Origin: Pseudomonas anatoliensis
GTDB taxonomy: Bacteria; Pseudomonadota; Gammaproteobacteria; Pseudomonadales; Pseudomonadaceae
Reading direction: 5' to 3'
NCBI RefSeq assembly: GCF_017976235.1
Contig: NZ_JACVHC010000006.1
Coordinates: 372,001-436,000 of the forward strand
DNA length: 64,000 nt
The stretch's first letter is position 1, and every line of letters starts with the position of its first letter. Shown here piece by piece: positions 63,506-64,000 of the stretch. Position numbers and translations under genes: made by a program. The notes under the pieces are model-generated. The model was not told where the DNA came from. It did not search any database and saw only the letters and a list, made by a program, of their open reading frames with translations.

Positions 63506-64000
63506 CTAGTAACCGTAAATGGGATCAAAATAAGATAAAGGCGCGTGAGATCTTTCCCAGTCTTTAGAGAACTCCGTTGCTTTTTTTATTTCTTCAGGGC
63601 TCATTTTTTTTTCTAACTCTGGGAGCAGTCTGTTCGCATCTTCAGGTGCTGTACCTGCCTCGAGTTTCGAAAGTAAAAGCGTCAAGCCATAAGCTTCAGC
63701 CAGGTTTTCTGGGTAACCTAGTTCGTTAGATGGGTCTGAAACTTTGTATGCGTAGGTGCCCACTGCATCTATGTGGCTGTGTTCCGCTGCTTTTTTGACC
63801 CAGTATGCTATATCTTCTTTACTGCCGTTATGGTCATATAAATAGTTCGCATAGAGGAACATGCCTCTTGGGTTGCCACCTTCAGATGATGCTTTAAACC
63901 ATTTGATTATTGCTTTTTCTCTACTGCCCGGAATCAAGAACCATCCAGCGCCACTTTTATAAGCGCTAGCCAACAGTTGTTGGGCATAACTGTCACCCGC
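63506..64000 (-). CDS. Sel1-like repeat protein, copy 2 (partial, N-terminus outside window)
   Basis: The open frame runs from 64000 down to a stop at 63506 (about 164 residues). It aligns along its length with the C-terminal half of copy 1: ASAYKSGAGWFLIPGSREKA versus the same segment with E for A, and both end PLSY-DPIYGY or PLSYYAPIYGY. Identity by eye is about half. Tandem duplication is the simplest explanation. The gene starts beyond the window edge. Confidence 0.8.
   Translation of the reverse strand, partial: AGDSYAQQLLASAYKSGAGWFLIPGSREKAIIKWFKASSEGGNPRGMFLYANYLYDHNGSKEDIAYWVKKAAEHSHIDAVGTYAYKVSDPSNELGYPENLAEAYGLTLLLSKLEAGTAPEDANRLLPELEKKMSPEEIKKATEFSKDWERSHAPLSYFDPIYGY

Overview
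The window is a piece of a Pseudomonas chromosome, most likely from the P. fluorescens group. The evidence is gene content and order (xerD-dsbC-hom-thrC-recJ; ffh-rpsP-rimM-trmD-rplS; lepA-lepB-rnc-era-recO-pdxJ; nagRA-nagB-nagF-nagE beside purL and mltF), high GC, Pseudomonas-type proteins (DUF3509, DUF6124) and very many short interspersed REP palindromes. There is no rRNA, tRNA, CRISPR array, prophage or transposase gene. Most of it is housekeeping core genome; the unusual material lies in intergenic DNA and at the right edge.

Layout. 1-8350: nucleoid genes (ndpA/yejK, partial, and an HU gene), rlmF, then valS, a small hypothetical, holC and pepA on the minus strand. 8351-8926: a large divergent spacer holding a 268-bp element with long inverted ends. 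8927-17292: lptFG, then the lepA-lepB-rnc-era-recO-pdxJ run (translation, secretion, RNA processing, repair, vitamin B6). 17407-23381: mltF, purL and a small NIF3/YqfO-like gene. 23382-24772: a 1-kb intergenic island of nested repeats and a possibly structured RNA leader in front of a DUF6124 gene. 25025-32252: GlcNAc uptake and catabolism (PTS permease NagE, fused EIIA-HPr-EI NagF, deaminase, deacetylase, GntR regulator). 32535-37127: L,D-transpeptidase, two Nudix hydrolases, gamma-carbonic-anhydrase-like protein, DUF1289, VUT transporter, purT. 37216-44692: MFS transporter, CorB-like and YpjD-like membrane proteins, ffh, and the rpsP-rimM-trmD-rplS operon. 44842-50230: thioesterase, xerD, dsbC, hom, thrC.

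50351-54978 is accessory-like: a BvgS-type sensor that stops after its PAS domain, a receiver-only protein without the conserved lysine, a DUF3509 gene, a candidate small RNA behind an AlgU/RpoE-like promoter, and a periplasmic-binding protein overlapping a CoA-transferase gene. 55125-60760: yaeQ, recJ, an old-yellow-enzyme reductase and opgD. 61165-64000: a tiny basic protein, a DUF533/TerB protein and two AT-rich tandem Sel1-repeat genes, the second cut by the window edge.

Repeats: about two dozen copies of one REP class (TGTAGGAGCTGCCGAAGG.. ending GATCTTTTGAT), mostly inverted pairs, plus at least four other palindrome classes. They sit between genes and are frequent where genes converge. 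All functions come from reading the translated sequence; no database search was possible.
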